A DNA stretch of 40,982 bases from Pseudonocardia sp. (lineage in GTDB: Bacteria; Actinomycetota; Actinomycetes; Mycobacteriales; Pseudonocardiaceae). Positions 26,814 through 35,932 of the stretch are shown piece after piece. Where the stretch lies: assembly GCA_019244295.1 (NCBI GenBank), contig JAFASX010000127.1, forward strand, positions 1-40,982, in the 5' to 3' direction. A program made the position numbers and the translations under genes. The notes under the pieces were generated by a model, which saw only the letters and a list, made by a program, of their open reading frames with translations, searched no databases and was not told the origin of the DNA. The stretch's first letter is position 1. Every line of letters begins with the position of its first letter.

Positions 26814-28478
26814 ATGCACCAGTCCGGCCGCGTCGAGCCGACGGCCACGAACGCGACACCGGGCGATCCGGATGGGCCGAACCCAGCGGCCGTCGTCGTG
26901 CTTGCCGCCGGTGAAGGCCGGCGGATGCGCTCCTCAACCCCTAAGGTGCTACATGAGATCGCTGGACGGGCGCTGCTGGGGCATGCGGTGCACGCGGCGG
27001 CCAGCGTGCACCCCGGCTATCTCGTGGTAGTGATCGGGCACGGCCGCGAGCAAGTGCAAGATTATTTGGCCAAACTGAGCAGTGAGCTGGCCGCGGCGGT
27101 GTTAGTGGCCATCCAGGACGAGCAGCGTGGCACTGGCCACGCGGTGGCGTGCGCGATGCGGTCCATGCCGGCAACCGTGGCTGGCCCGGTGGTGGTCACC
27201 TACGGCGATGTGCCGATGTTGGACGCCGACACCCTGCGCGGACTCATCCGCGAGCACGCGTCGGCTGGGAACGCGGTCACCGTGCTCACCGCCGAGCTCG
27301 CCGACCCGACGGGCTACGGCCGCATACTGCGCGCGGGCGGAGATCGCCGCGCGGCCGTGACCGGGATCGTCGAGCAGGCCGACGCTTCGCCCGCGCAGCT
27401 GGCCATCCGGGAGATCAACTCCGGGGTATACGTGTTCGACGCCGACATGCTGCGCACGGGCCTGGCTCGGCTGGCCAATCCGGCCTCGACCGCCAACGCA
27501 CAGGGTGAACAGTACCTCACCGACCTGATCGGTATGGCCCATTCCGATGGCAAGCGGGTGGGTGCGCGGTGCTGCCCGGACCCGTGGCTGGTCACCGGGA
27601 TCAACGACCGGATCCAGCTAGCCGAGGTCAGAGCCGAGTTGAACCGCAGGCTGTTGGCCGAGTGGATGCGAGCCGGGGTGACTGTTGTCGATCCGGCTAC
27701 GACCTGGGTGGACGTCAGTGTGCGGCTCGCGCCCGATGTGACGCTGCTGCCCGGCACGCAACTACACGGGACCACGGCGGTGGCCGAGGGCGCCTCGATC
27801 GGCCCGGACACGACCCTCACCGACTGTGTGGTAGGGCCATCAGCAACCGTGATCCGCACCCACGGCCGCGACGCCGTGATCGGCGCGGGGGCCAACGTCG
27901 GCCCGTTCGCCTACCTGCGGCCCGGAGCCTGGCTGGGCGAGGCCAGCAAGATCGGCACATTTGTGGAGGTCAAGAACTCCGAGGTAGGCGCGGGCACGAA
28001 GGTGCCGCACCTGACCTACGTGGGCGACGCCACGATCGGCGAGCACGCCAACATCGGCGCGTCCTCGGTGTTCGTCAACTACGACGGGGTGAACAAGCAT
28101 CGCACAGTAGTCGGCGCATACGCCCGAACGGGCTCAGACAATACGTTTGTTGCACCGGTTACCATTGGGGATGGCGCCTACACCGGCGCCGGCGCCGTCA
28201 TCAGAGCCGATGTCCCACCCGGTGCGCTGGCGGTCTCGGCCGGTGACCAGCGCATCATTGAGGGCTGGGTGAGCCGGCGCCGAGCAGGCACAGCGGCCGC
28301 GCTGGCCGCCGAACGGGCCGCCGCCAAGGTCGATCAGGCGGTGCCCGAGAGGGCATCTGATTCGATGCCTGATCCGGCGCCTGATCCAGCTCTTGAGCCA
28401 GATCCGAGAGACTTCGTCAGCATCCCAGCGACGCCGGTAGGGGGCAGCCGGCCCGGGGCAGGAGGCCCAACCACATGA
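26814..28478 (+). CDS. glmU: Bifunctional UDP-GlcNAc pyrophosphorylase / GlcN-1-P acetyltransferase
   Basis: GlmU makes UDP-N-acetylglucosamine for peptidoglycan and other glycans in two cytoplasmic steps: acetylation of glucosamine-1-phosphate, then uridylyl transfer. The N-terminal nucleotidyltransferase shows VVLAAGEGRRMRSSTPKVLHEI. The C-terminal left-handed beta-helix shows the hexapeptide run with NVGPFAYLRPG, the conserved KIGTFVEVKNSEVG, and VFVNYDGVNKHRTVVG. The start is ATG 26814, 5 nt after the GGGAGAG Shine-Dalgarno. A TTG five codons upstream is less likely. This gives 554 residues. The last 50 or so are a Pro/Asp-rich tail with imperfect DPAP repeats, longer than in most species. 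The stop overlaps the prsA start by ATGA. Confidence 0.98.
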   Translation: MHQSGRVEPTATNATPGDPDGPNPAAVVVLAAGEGRRMRSSTPKVLHEIAGRALLGHAVHAAASVHPGYLVVVIGHGREQVQDYLAKLSSELAAAVLVAIQDEQRGTGHAVACAMRSMPATVAGPVVVTYGDVPMLDADTLRGLIREHASAGNAVTVLTAELADPTGYGRILRAGGDRRAAVTGIVEQADASPAQLAIREINSGVYVFDADMLRTGLARLANPASTANAQGEQYLTDLIGMAHSDGKRVGARCCPDPWLVTGINDRIQLAEVRAELNRRLLAEWMRAGVTVVDPATTWVDVSVRLAPDVTLLPGTQLHGTTAVAEGASIGPDTTLTDCVVGPSATVIRTHGRDAVIGAGANVGPFAYLRPGAWLGEASKIGTFVEVKNSEVGAGTKVPHLTYVGDATIGEHANIGASSVFVNYDGVNKHRTVVGAYARTGSDNTFVAPVTIGDGAYTGAGAVIRADVPPGALAVSAGDQRIIEGWVSRRRAGTAAALAAERAAAKVDQAVPERASDSMPDPAPDPALEPDPRDFVSIPATPVGGSRPGAGGPTT

Positions 28479-29455
28479 GCGTGATGTCCGTGACCTCGAA
28501 GAAGAACCTCATGCTCTTCGCCGGTCGTTCGCACCCTGAGCTCGCCGAAGAGGTGGCCAAGCACCTGGATGTCACGATCACCCCGCAATCCGCGTACGAG
28601 TTCGCCAACGGCGAGATTTTTGTGCGCTTCGACGAGTCAGTGCGTGGCTGCGACGCTTTCGTCCTGCAGAGCCATTGCCGGCCCATCAACGACTGGCTGA
28701 TGGAGCAGCTGATCATGGTGGACGCGCTGAAGCGAGCATCCGCGAAGCGAATCACCGCCGTGATGCCGTTCTACCCCTACTCCCGCCAGGACAAGAAACA
28801 CCGAGGCCGCGAGCCGATCTCCGCCAGGCTCGTCGCGGACATGTTCAAGACCGCCGGCGCCGACCGGATCATGACCGTCGACCTGCATACCGCGCAGATC
28901 CAGGGCTTCTTCGACGGTCCGGTGGATCACATGTTCGCGATGTCGCTGCTGTCCGGCTACATCCGGGACAACTACGCTGACCGGAAGTTCACGGTCGTCT
29001 CGCCGGACTCCGGCCGCGTCCGGCTCGCCGAGCGGTGGTCGGAGACCCTGGGCGGCTGCCCGCTGGCCTTCATCCACAAGACCCGCGACCCACTTTGCCC
29101 CAACCAGGCGGTGGCCAATCGGGTGGTCGGCGACGTCAAAGGCCGGACCTGCCTGGTGATCGATGACATGATCGACACCGGCGGCACGATCGCCGCCACG
29201 GTCAAGGCCGTGCTGGCTGACAGCGCCGCCGACGTCGTCGTCGCGGCGACCCACGGCGTGCTGTCCGGGCCGGCCCGCGAGCGTCTTTCCACCTGCGGCG
29301 CGCACGAGGTTATCCTGACCAACACGCTGCCGATCCCGGAGGAGAAGCGGTTCGCCCAGCTCACCGTCCTGTCCATCGCGTCGCTGATCGCCAGGACGAT
29401 CCACGAGGTGTTCACCGATGGCTCCGTGACCAGCCTGTTCAACGGCAATGCGTAG
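28475..29455 (+). CDS. prs: Ribose-phosphate pyrophosphokinase
   Basis: This enzyme makes PRPP from ribose-5-phosphate and ATP, feeding purine, pyrimidine, histidine, tryptophan and arabinan precursor synthesis. The 326-residue protein has the class I pattern: FAGRSHPELAEEV, YEFANGEIFVRFDESVRG, the ATP loop PFYPYSRQDKKHRGREPISA, the flexible-loop region FIHKTRDP, and the PRPP-binding motif CLVIDDMIDTGGTIA. The ATG overlaps the glmU stop by 4 bp, the conserved glmU-prsA coupling of actinobacteria. A second in-frame ATG three codons later is also possible. Feedback regulation by ADP is expected for the class but not readable here. Confidence 0.98.
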   Translation: MSVMSVTSKKNLMLFAGRSHPELAEEVAKHLDVTITPQSAYEFANGEIFVRFDESVRGCDAFVLQSHCRPINDWLMEQLIMVDALKRASAKRITAVMPFYPYSRQDKKHRGREPISARLVADMFKTAGADRIMTVDLHTAQIQGFFDGPVDHMFAMSLLSGYIRDNYADRKFTVVSPDSGRVRLAERWSETLGGCPLAFIHKTRDPLCPNQAVANRVVGDVKGRTCLVIDDMIDTGGTIAATVKAVLADSAADVVVAATHGVLSGPARERLSTCGAHEVILTNTLPIPEEKRFAQLTVLSIASLIARTIHEVFTDGSVTSLFNGNA

Positions 29456-29538
29456 GCAGGCAAACCCGGCCGGTTAGAGAGCCGCCGTGCCCGCTCCCCG
29501 CGTACAGATTCCCCTTCGGCGAGCAAGGCGGGGCCGCG

Positions 29539-29566
29539 GAGACACTGGCTGAGCCAGGCATATAAT
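29539..29566 (+). promoter_or_regulatory. rplY-pth promoter with internal palindrome
   Basis: A perfect -10 hexamer TATAAT lies at 29561-29566. GAGACA at 29539-29544, 16 bp upstream, is an acceptable -35. The spacer contains CTGGCT-G-AGCCAG (29545-29557), a perfect odd palindrome that could be an operator. The predicted transcript would begin near 29573, leaving a leader of about 137 nt before rplY. Confidence 0.65.
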
Positions 29567-29595
29567 TGGCTAGTTGCCCGGCGAGGGCGGTGCGC

Positions 29596-29611
29596 ATAAC
29601 GCCGCCGTTAT
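29596..29611 (+). other. Hairpin in the rplY leader
   Basis: ATAACG-CCGC-CGTTAT forms a 6-bp stem with a tetraloop about 25 nt into the predicted leader. A wider GGCGG/CCGCC pairing could compete with it. It could be a ribosomal-protein autoregulatory leader, but that is speculative. Confidence 0.35.
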
Positions 29612-29709
29612 CGACGTGGATGGCGGATCCGATCTGGCTGATCCAACACTTGCGTCGCGCCGCGGTCCGCCGACGAAAACGTCACTGCTATTCCGAGGAG
29701 TACATCGCC

Positions 29710-30330
29710 GTGGCCGAGGTCCGTATCAACGCCGAGCGTCGTTCCGAGTTCGGGAAGGGCGCCGCCCGGCGCGCCCGGCGCGCCGGGAAAATCCCCGCCG
29801 TGCTCTACGGTCACGGCGCTGACCCGCTGCACCTGACGCTGCCCGCGCTGGAGTTTTCCCGCGTGCTGCGTGAGCACGGCCCCAACGCGGTATTCGCCCT
29901 AGGGCTCAGCGGCGGAACCCAGTTGGCGTTGCCCAAGGCGGTGGCCATCCATCCCATTCGCGACTACATCGAGCACGTCGACCTTCTAGTGATCAAACGC
30001 GGGGAAAAAGTCACGGTCGAGGTGCCGGTACAGGTCGAGGGCGACGCCCTACCCGGCAGCCTGGTCATCCAGGAGATGGACCGGCTTGAAGTCGAGGCGG
30101 ATGCGCTGAACATCCCGGAGTCGTTGGCGGTGTCTGTGACCGGCGTCGAGATCGGCACCCAGGTGCTGGCCGGCCAGGTCGAGCTGCCCGCTGGGGTCGT
30201 TCTGCGCACTGACCCGGAGCAACTCGTGGTCGTTGTGTCCAACGCACCGACCGCCGAGGAGATGGAACCCGGAGCGGAACCGGCTAGCGCTTCGGCTGGG
30301 GGCGGGGAAACCGCCGCCGGCAAGGGGTGA
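29710..30330 (+). CDS. rplY: 50S ribosomal protein L25/general stress protein Ctc
   Basis: L25 binds 5S rRNA in the large subunit. The long CTC/TL5 form seen here has an extra C-terminal beta domain. The 206-residue protein starts [24 protein letters not shown], with the [14 protein letters not shown] block typical of L25, followed by the TL5 domain ([19 protein letters not shown]). The C-terminal tail is Glu/Ala/Gly-rich. The start GTG 29710 has GAGGAG 9 nt upstream. The open frame beginning at 29566 is rejected because it would begin at the -10 box and lacks similarity. The stop overlaps the pth start as GTGA, the usual rplY-pth coupling. Confidence 0.95.
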   Translation: MAEVRINAERRSEFGKGAARRARRAGKIPAVLYGHGADPLHLTLPALEFSRVLREHGPNAVFALGLSGGTQLALPKAVAIHPIRDYIEHVDLLVIKRGEKVTVEVPVQVEGDALPGSLVIQEMDRLEVEADALNIPESLAVSVTGVEIGTQVLAGQVELPAGVVLRTDPEQLVVVVSNAPTAEEMEPGAEPASASAGGGETAAGKG

Positions 30331-30935
30331 GCGGCAGCGGCGGCCCGGAGACCAGGCCCAGCCTCGTGGCTGGATTGGGTAACCCCGGGCCAAGCTACGT
30401 CGACACTCGACACAACGTGGGGTTTATGGTGCTCGACCGGCTGGCGGCCAGGGTCGGTGAGCACTTCCGGCGGCACAAAGGATCGGGCAACGTCGCTGAT
30501 GTCGCGGAAAGCCGATTCGGCGACCGGCGAGTAGTGTTAGCCAAACCTCGATCGTTCATGAATGTCTCGGGCGGGCCGGTGGCTGCTGTGTTGCGCTATT
30601 TCGCCGTGCCGGCCACCGAGTTCGTCGTGGTACACGACGACTTGGATCTCGGGTTCGGCACCGTCCGGCTCAAACGCGGCGGCGGAGAGGGCGGCCACAA
30701 TGGGTTGCGCTCCATCAGCCGCGCGGTGGGCGGACGTGACTACCTGCGGGTCCGCTTCGGCGTCGGCCGCCCGCCCGGTCGGCTGGATCCGGCCGACTAT
30801 GTGCTGCGGCCTTTCTCCGCCGCGGAGCGCGCGGAGTTGGAGCTGGCCCTCGAACTCTGCGCGGACGCGGTCGAACTGCTGCTGGCCGAGGGGCTGGAGC
30901 GCGCGCAAACCCGCTTCCACGCCCTCAGCCCGTGA
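30327..30935 (+). CDS. pth: Peptidyl-tRNA hydrolase
   Basis: Pth releases peptides from peptidyl-tRNAs that drop off the ribosome, recycling tRNA. The 202-residue protein has the conserved [18 protein letters not shown] with the catalytic His, [21 protein letters not shown] with the catalytic Asp, and [13 protein letters not shown]. The GTG start overlaps the rplY stop by 4 bp. It ends this rightward operon and is convergent with the phosphoesterase gene. The 141-bp spacer to that gene contains only weak, long-loop inverted repeats and no terminator I would call with confidence. Confidence 0.97.
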   Translation: MSGSGGPETRPSLVAGLGNPGPSYVDTRHNVGFMVLDRLAARVGEHFRRHKGSGNVADVAESRFGDRRVVLAKPRSFMNVSGGPVAAVLRYFAVPATEFVVVHDDLDLGFGTVRLKRGGGEGGHNGLRSISRAVGGRDYLRVRFGVGRPPGRLDPADYVLRPFSAAERAELELALELCADAVELLLAEGLERAQTRFHALSP

Positions 30936-31076
30936 GAAGACCACCCCTCGACTCCGACACGCGACACCACACTGCACACCCAACAACCTGACAATGCCCT
31001 TAATTGGGGTTGAGTTCATCGTTGATCGCGTGGCTTCGTTGTGGTGCGGGTGTAGCGTGGTGGGGGCACCGTCGGG

Positions 31077-32705
31077 TCAGTGACTGACCGCGCCGGTTGC
31101 GGGGTCGAGGAGGACCGGTGCGGGGTGTGGTGGGGCGGTGAAGTCGAACATGCCGTCCGCGCGCAGCAGTGACGGCGCGATCGTGTCGTAGGAGCCGTTG
31201 CCGAGCTGGCCCAGTCCCCAGTTGTCTTCGATGAAGCGCAGGACCGACGCTTGGCTGCTGAGTCCGTGGTCGACGTAGTTGGCTTTGCTGTACGGCGAGA
31301 TGGCTAGCAGCGGCAGCCGGGGGCCTAGGCCGCAGCGGTCGAGCTGGCCGGTCAAGGCGGTGTTCGCGGTGCACGGTGCGGAGTCTCGGGCCGGGTCGGA
31401 CGAGCCGTTGACCACCGGCGGCATAACGTGGTCGTACCAGCCGTCCGAGTCGTCGTAAGCGATGAAGATCGCGGTGGATGGCCACGCCGGGGACTGCTGG
31501 ATCTTGTTGATCTCGGTGACCAGGAACGGCTGCTCGTCCAGCGGGCTGGAGTAGCCGGCGTGCCCGTTCCGGTAGGCCGGTGGCTTGAGGTAGCTGACCG
31601 AGGGCAAGTTGCCGGCTGCCAGAGCGGTGTCGAAGTCGGAGAGGTCGTAGTTGTGGTTGGCCTGGTCGGTGCTGCCGATCGCGGCGACCGAGCTCGGCGG
31701 CAGGTGCTTCGGGTTCGCCGTGGACAGATAGTACTGGAACGGATCGTGGTGTGGCACGTAGTCGAACACCTGGTTGCCTCCGACGTTCGGGTGCTTTGCC
31801 GCGCACAGTGCCTCACCGGATGGGTCGTGACCGGTCGGGGCAAAGCCGCTTTGGAACCACCCCCAGCTCAGCTGGTGCTGGTTGAGCAGATCGCCGATGT
31901 TGCGCCCGGTGAACGAGGCGAGGGTGTCGGTGGTGGTGCGGTTGTGGTCGGAGCACTCGTCACCCAGCGGGTCCGCATCGTCGATCAGCGTGCCGACGCC
32001 GGCTGGGTCGGGGCTGGCGCTATAGGTGAGGTCGGTGGTCGGCTTGTCGGTTTTCGGGTCGTACACCCGCACGCCGTGGGTTTGCCCGGAGACGAGGTTG
32101 ATCGCGCCGGGCGTGGAGGGCCCGTAGATGGCGGCGAAGAAGTTGTCGCTCATCGCGAAGTGCTGGGCGTAGTTCCACAGCGCGGTGACGGTGTTGCCGT
32201 CGTAGTAGCCCATGACCAGCCCGGGCTTGCCAAACAGCACTGGCTGCCCGGTGCAGGTGGCGGCCTCAGTGTACTGGACGAACTTGTCGAGCGCACCGTT
32301 GTCGTAGGCACGCTGTTCCTTATCGTAGTTGTGGCTCTGGTCGCAGGTCAGCGCCTGTTGCGGAGTCAGCCGGGTGGGGCCGTAGAGGTTCGGGTTGTGC
32401 TCGATGAGCGCGGGGGTCAGCCCGTTCACCGCGGGCGTGCCCGGCGCTGCGGTGAATGGGGTGCCGTCGGTGTTCGCGGCCTTCGGGTAGGTGCCGAAGT
32501 AGTGGTCGAACGAGATGTTCTCATCGAAGATCACCACGACGTGCTTGATTGGAGTGGTGGTATGCGCCTGGTCGGCTCCGACAACCGTGGCCGGCGCCGT
32601 GCCTTGGCGTGCGGCCAGCACGCCGCCCACCACGGCCGCAACCACTACTACCAGCACGCCCGCGATTATTATCACACGCCGTCGCCTGGTGCTCGCCGCT
32701 GTCAT
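31077..32705 (-). CDS. Secreted phosphoesterase of the phospholipase C/acid phosphatase family
   Basis: This 542-residue enzyme belongs to the bacterial phosphoesterase family that contains phospholipases C and AcpA-type acid phosphatases. An N-terminal anchor or signal (RRRRVIIIAGVLVVVVAAVV) places it outside the membrane. The family hallmark HVVVIFDENISFDHYFGTYP supplies the metal-binding Glu-Asn pair. YDDSDGWYDHVMPP holds the conserved Asp/His cluster, and GLGPRLPLLAISPYSK follows. Whether the substrate is a phospholipid or a phosphomonoester cannot be told. ATG 32705 with a GGGGGG Shine-Dalgarno is the start; the frame to 32852 would overlap efeB. It lies 55 bp after the second efeB and may share its transcript. 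Confidence 0.9.
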   Translation of the reverse strand: MTAASTRRRRVIIIAGVLVVVVAAVVGGVLAARQGTAPATVVGADQAHTTTPIKHVVVIFDENISFDHYFGTYPKAANTDGTPFTAAPGTPAVNGLTPALIEHNPNLYGPTRLTPQQALTCDQSHNYDKEQRAYDNGALDKFVQYTEAATCTGQPVLFGKPGLVMGYYDGNTVTALWNYAQHFAMSDNFFAAIYGPSTPGAINLVSGQTHGVRVYDPKTDKPTTDLTYSASPDPAGVGTLIDDADPLGDECSDHNRTTTDTLASFTGRNIGDLLNQHQLSWGWFQSGFAPTGHDPSGEALCAAKHPNVGGNQVFDYVPHHDPFQYYLSTANPKHLPPSSVAAIGSTDQANHNYDLSDFDTALAAGNLPSVSYLKPPAYRNGHAGYSSPLDEQPFLVTEINKIQQSPAWPSTAIFIAYDDSDGWYDHVMPPVVNGSSDPARDSAPCTANTALTGQLDRCGLGPRLPLLAISPYSKANYVDHGLSSQASVLRFIEDNWGLGQLGNGSYDTIAPSLLRADGMFDFTAPPHPAPVLLDPATGAVSH

Positions 32706-32760
32706 CAGCCCCCCTGGGTTGCTCGTCTCGGCCGGGTGGCCGAGCTGGTCAGGTCTACGG

Positions 32761-34011
32761 TCAGGCGCGGCCCAGCAGCGTCCGTCCCCAGTAGTCGGTG
32801 GCGCCGCGAATGCCGGGCAGCACGAAGAAGTAGCCGCCGCCGTTCGGCTCAATATAGTCGACCAGTGGCTCGTCGATCAGCCGGATCTGCACCGCCTCGA
32901 ACTGCGCCGCCAGGTCTCGCTGGTAGCAGATGAACAGCAGTCCCATATCCAGGTTGCCCACGCCGTCCACTCCGGCGTCGTAGTTGTATGGTCGGCGCAG
33001 CGGGATGCTTTCGGCGGTGGATTCCGTGCGTGGGTTGGCCCGGCGGATGTGGCTGGTCAGCGGGATGGAGGTGCCGGTGGGGTCGAGATCGTAGCGCGGG
33101 ATGTCGAACTCGACGGAGCCGTCCAGCGGCGCGCCGGTATCGCGGCGGCGACCGAACATATTCTCCTGCTCAGACACCGACACCCGGTCCCAGAACTCCA
33201 CCAGCATTCGGATCCGGCGGATCACCTGGAAGCTGCCGCCCGCAGTCCACAGCTGACCGGGCAGCCCCTGCTCGCGGTCCACCCACACCAACCGGTCCAT
33301 CAGCGCCGGGTCGGTGACATTCGGGTTGGCTGTGCCGTCCTTGAACCCCATCAGATTGCGCGGCGTGCCTGAGGGGCGCGGCGGGGACAGGAAGCCGTCC
33401 ACCCGCCAGCGCACCTGCATACCGCCCCGGGTGTGGCGGGTCAGGTCACGCAGCGCGTGGATCACCGTGTCCCGCGAATTGGCGCAGATCTGCAGGCTCA
33501 GATCGCCGTGGCAGCGCTCGGGCTGCAGGCTGTCGTTGGGGAAGGTGCGCATGGGGCGCAAACCGGGTGGCTGCCGGGAGGCGAGCCCGTAGCGCTGGTC
33601 GAACAGCGAGGCACCGACGCCGAGGGTCACGGTGAGCCGGTCCGGCGGCGGTTGCGGCCCGAGCACGCCGGAGTCGGCGGGCGTGCCCGTGATGTCACGC
33701 ACCGCAGGCTCGTAGTCGCCCGCGCATAGCAGCCTGGCCCGCTCGGTCAGCTCGCGCAACAGCTCGCCCAGCTCGGCCTGGTTGACGGCGGTCACGTCGA
33801 ACGCGATGACCGACGCGTGAGGTGGGGCCGGGTTGGTGACCCCAGCCTGCACCAGGCCGTGGAACGCGACCCGGTCCGCCACCGGACTAAACCGCTCACC
33901 CCGCTGCGAGCCGCTGGTCACCCCGGGCAGGACCGCCCCGGTGGCCGTGCCCGCCGCGACCGCGCCGACCAGCAGCCCTCGGCGGCTGATCCGGCTTCGC
34001 CACCCGGTCAC
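32761..34011 (-). CDS. Second EfeB-type dye-decolourising peroxidase, Tat-exported
   Basis: This 416-residue DyP-family haem peroxidase is a paralogue of the protein at 5499-6803. The N-terminus carries a twin-arginine signal ([18 protein letters not shown]). The DyP hallmark [11 protein letters not shown], the proximal-His segment [10 protein letters not shown] and the Arg-bearing [12 protein letters not shown] are all intact, so the enzyme should be active. The GTG at 34011 is chosen because it overlaps the efeO stop as GTGA and puts the twin-Arg motif near the start. The frame to 34128 would overlap efeO by 121 bp. There is no permease gene upstream, so this is an efeOB pair, with a phosphoesterase gene downstream. 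Confidence 0.93.
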   Translation of the reverse strand: MTGWRSRISRRGLLVGAVAAGTATGAVLPGVTSGSQRGERFSPVADRVAFHGLVQAGVTNPAPPHASVIAFDVTAVNQAELGELLRELTERARLLCAGDYEPAVRDITGTPADSGVLGPQPPPDRLTVTLGVGASLFDQRYGLASRQPPGLRPMRTFPNDSLQPERCHGDLSLQICANSRDTVIHALRDLTRHTRGGMQVRWRVDGFLSPPRPSGTPRNLMGFKDGTANPNVTDPALMDRLVWVDREQGLPGQLWTAGGSFQVIRRIRMLVEFWDRVSVSEQENMFGRRRDTGAPLDGSVEFDIPRYDLDPTGTSIPLTSHIRRANPRTESTAESIPLRRPYNYDAGVDGVGNLDMGLLFICYQRDLAAQFEAVQIRLIDEPLVDYIEPNGGGYFFVLPGIRGATDYWGRTLLGRA

Positions 34012-35186
34012 GAGGTCTGTCTCGGTTCGGCGATCACCGCGATCGGAGCCAGCAGCTCCAGCGCCTGCCCGACCAGCGCGTTGATCCGCTGCCGGGTCGA
34101 GTGGTCCAGAGCCTGGAGAGGTATCCACACTCCGTTGTGGTTCGCTGTGTCCAGGGTCCTCGCCAGCTCGGCGAGGACCGCGTCTACCTCAGGCAGTGCC
34201 GGGTCGCGGGTCCTCAGCAGCGGGCGCAGCGCATCCAGCGCGCTGTTCGTGGCGTCCACCTGGGCGCGCACGGCGGCCAGGGTGGTGCCGCTGCCGTCAT
34301 CCGAGTGGCCGGTCAGCTCGAACCGCTCGGTGTCCTCCAGGATCTCGTGCACACGCCGGGTCAAGTCCAGCCCGTCGAGACGCATGTTCGGCGCCTGATC
34401 GCGCAGTTGGGTCACCGACGCCACCAAAGCGTCGGCGACCGGCCGCAGCGCCGGCATCGGCTGGTCGTGCCACAGCCCGTACTCCAGCCGGCGGAACCCG
34501 GTGAATTCCGGGTCGGACACACCGCTTAGCAACCTGTCGGGCCGGCCGTCAATCGCCTCGTCCAAGTCACCGAACGCCCCGTACGCCGCGCCGAGCCGCT
34601 GGTAGTCCAGATGCGCGGGCAACCAGGCGCGCCGCGCGGCGTCCCGGTCGCCGGAGTACACCGCCGCCCGTAGGGTGGCGACGTCGCTCAGCAGCGGGGT
34701 CATTGCGGCGAGCACGCTGGCCTGGTAGGTCCGCAGCGGACCGGCCAGGTCCGCTCTGGTGACCGGGATGACTCCGGCCGGTCCGGTGGCGGGCCCGGGC
34801 ACTCCTACCGCTGGCCCGGTGACCACGTTGGACTCCTCCAGCACGCAGCGCAGCGCATAGCGGCCGCCGCCCAGCTCCACCCGCAGCGGCGCGCTCGCCC
34901 CACTGCCCAAGCCCGCCACCTCGGCCAGCACTGCGCCGCTGGTCAGCTCCACCAGCTGCACCTCGGCCGCTTCCGAGCCGGTATTGCGCAGCCACAGCGT
35001 TTGGGCGCCAGGCCGTGGATCGCTCCAGCCCCGCCCACAACTGTTCTCACCCACCGTGATCGGTATCGCCGCCGCCGACGATGTCGGCCCAGACAACGCG
35101 GTACGCCCCCCGTAGACCGTCAACAGCCCAACAGCGAACGCGGCCAGAAGCACCGCGGCTGTTCGTGGCCAGAGCGCAGTCAACAT
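34008..35186 (-). CDS. Second EfeO-like protein, M75 domain with altered metal motif
   Basis: This 392-residue protein has an N-terminal membrane anchor or signal ([19 protein letters not shown]), a cupredoxin-like domain at about 45-130 and an imelysin/M75 domain at about 150-390. It parallels the lipoprotein at 4351-5502 but lacks a lipobox Cys. The HxxE motif that defines M75 metal binding reads FRRLE in [12 protein letters not shown], with Arg in place of His. Either metal binding has changed or the neighbouring His after GLW compensates. ATG 35186 is chosen because the signal follows at once; the frame to 35330 extends into sequence without similarity. It is first of the efeO-efeB-phosphoesterase run. 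Confidence 0.88.
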   Translation of the reverse strand: MLTALWPRTAAVLLAAFAVGLLTVYGGRTALSGPTSSAAAIPITVGENSCGRGWSDPRPGAQTLWLRNTGSEAAEVQLVELTSGAVLAEVAGLGSGASAPLRVELGGGRYALRCVLEESNVVTGPAVGVPGPATGPAGVIPVTRADLAGPLRTYQASVLAAMTPLLSDVATLRAAVYSGDRDAARRAWLPAHLDYQRLGAAYGAFGDLDEAIDGRPDRLLSGVSDPEFTGFRRLEYGLWHDQPMPALRPVADALVASVTQLRDQAPNMRLDGLDLTRRVHEILEDTERFELTGHSDDGSGTTLAAVRAQVDATNSALDALRPLLRTRDPALPEVDAVLAELARTLDTANHNGVWIPLQALDHSTRQRINALVGQALELLAPIAVIAEPRQTS

Positions 35187-35211
35187 CGCTCCCAGCCTGC
35201 AACACGCGATC

Positions 35212-35239
35212 TGTTCACGCAACCTCGGCCACGTGAACA
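35212..35239. promoter_or_regulatory. Inverted repeat upstream of the second efeO
   Basis: TGTTCACG at 35212-35219 and CGTGAACA at 35232-35239 are exact reverse complements separated by 12 bp. The site lies 26-53 bp before the efeO ATG, a suitable place for an operator. It does not resemble the known DtxR/IdeR box. Confidence 0.5.
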
Positions 35240-35398
35240 AATAGCACCTCGCGTTGTTTTGGTGGTTGGCCCTCCCAGGAGGCGATCCATGCTTTTCCAC
35301 TCCCTGTTGTTTAAAATCCGTTTGGCGCAAATTCGGTCAGACCTTCGCCAACCAGCTACGTCGCCGTCGGCCCCGACCAGGGGATAAGCCACACAGCA

Positions 35399-35503
35399 GT
35401 GACTGATGATCTCCACCGGGTAGCGATGGCCCTTTACAACGACGGCGTGGAAGGATTACGTCCACCTCCACCCAGGAGACCCTCATGCCACCTGCCACCG
35501 TGA
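35399..35503 (+). CDS. Questionable 34-codon ORF
   Basis: A GTG-initiated frame gives VTDDLHRVAMALYNDGVEG followed by a Pro/Arg-rich end. No Shine-Dalgarno is convincing and no family is recognised. It could be the broken start of a lost gene in the gene-poor stretch 35240-35830. Confidence 0.2.
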   Translation: MTDDLHRVAMALYNDGVEGLRPPPPRRPSCHLPP

Positions 35504-35568
35504 ACCTAATCAAAAATACTGATCGGTCCGCTAATAGCCAAGGGGACTCTCTCATGGGGCATTATTAA
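35485..35568 (+). CDS. Questionable 27-codon micropeptide ORF
   Basis: ATG 35485 has AGGAG 6 nt upstream, a good Shine-Dalgarno. The product begins MPPATVNLIKNTDRSANS and ends in GHY before TAA. Codon use is much more AT-rich than in neighbouring genes. No family is recognised and no modifying enzyme is adjacent, so I do not assign a function. Confidence 0.22.
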   Translation: MPPATVNLIKNTDRSANSQGDSLMGHY

Positions 35569-35834
35569 GCTCTCCTAACCTGGATATGGGTCGGGGAGGG
35601 TGTGGTACGGGCGGGTGCCCCCCGGGGGGTGGGCGCACAGGCCTGCTCTAGGGTCGAGGGCTCCTACACCACGTACCTGGGCGGAACACCGTGAGGACAC
35701 CAGGTCCGCTGAGGAGTAGGCGGGTCAGTGATCGGCGGCCTCGATGTGGTGTGACGATAACTCACCGAGTACCACACGGGCATCGCGATGGGCTTGACGT
35801 TCCGCCCCGCGATTCACGGCCTGTGGCCGGGGAC
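35569..35834. other. Gene-poor stretch left of the IS630 remnant
   Basis: A GC-rich patch at about 35610-35640 contains the palindrome CCCCCCGGGGGG. Weak rightward and leftward frames exist but have no recognisable similarity. The left end of the IS630 element must lie here, but I could not identify its terminal repeat. Confidence 0.3.
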
Positions 35835-35896
35835 TGGTGCGCCGCGAAGGCGGGTCGAGGGCACTCGGTCGCAGAGATTGCGCGGATGTCGGACAC

Positions 35897-35932
35897 GTCG
35901 AAACAGACTGTGTAGTCGAAACAGACTGTGTA
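35897..35932. repeat. 18-bp perfect tandem duplication in the IS630 remnant
   Basis: GTCGAAACAGACTGTGTA occurs at 35897-35914 and 35915-35932. It adds six codons and creates a TAG at the junction. Confidence 0.95.

Noticed and set aside
25630..27030. 466-codon rightward ORF over gltX and the glmU start
   Set aside because: It is antisense to gltX and runs into glmU in a different frame, with no domain similarity.
30936..31090. Inverted repeats between pth and the phosphoesterase as a terminator
   Set aside because: The longer repeat has bulges and a loop of about 60 nt. The 15-bp palindrome at 31075-31089 lies over the phosphoesterase stop but has no spacer typical of a hairpin loop. Neither is convincing.
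31428..32933. 501-codon rightward ORF over the phosphoesterase
   Set aside because: Val/Gly-rich antisense translation of a gene with clear family motifs on the other strand.
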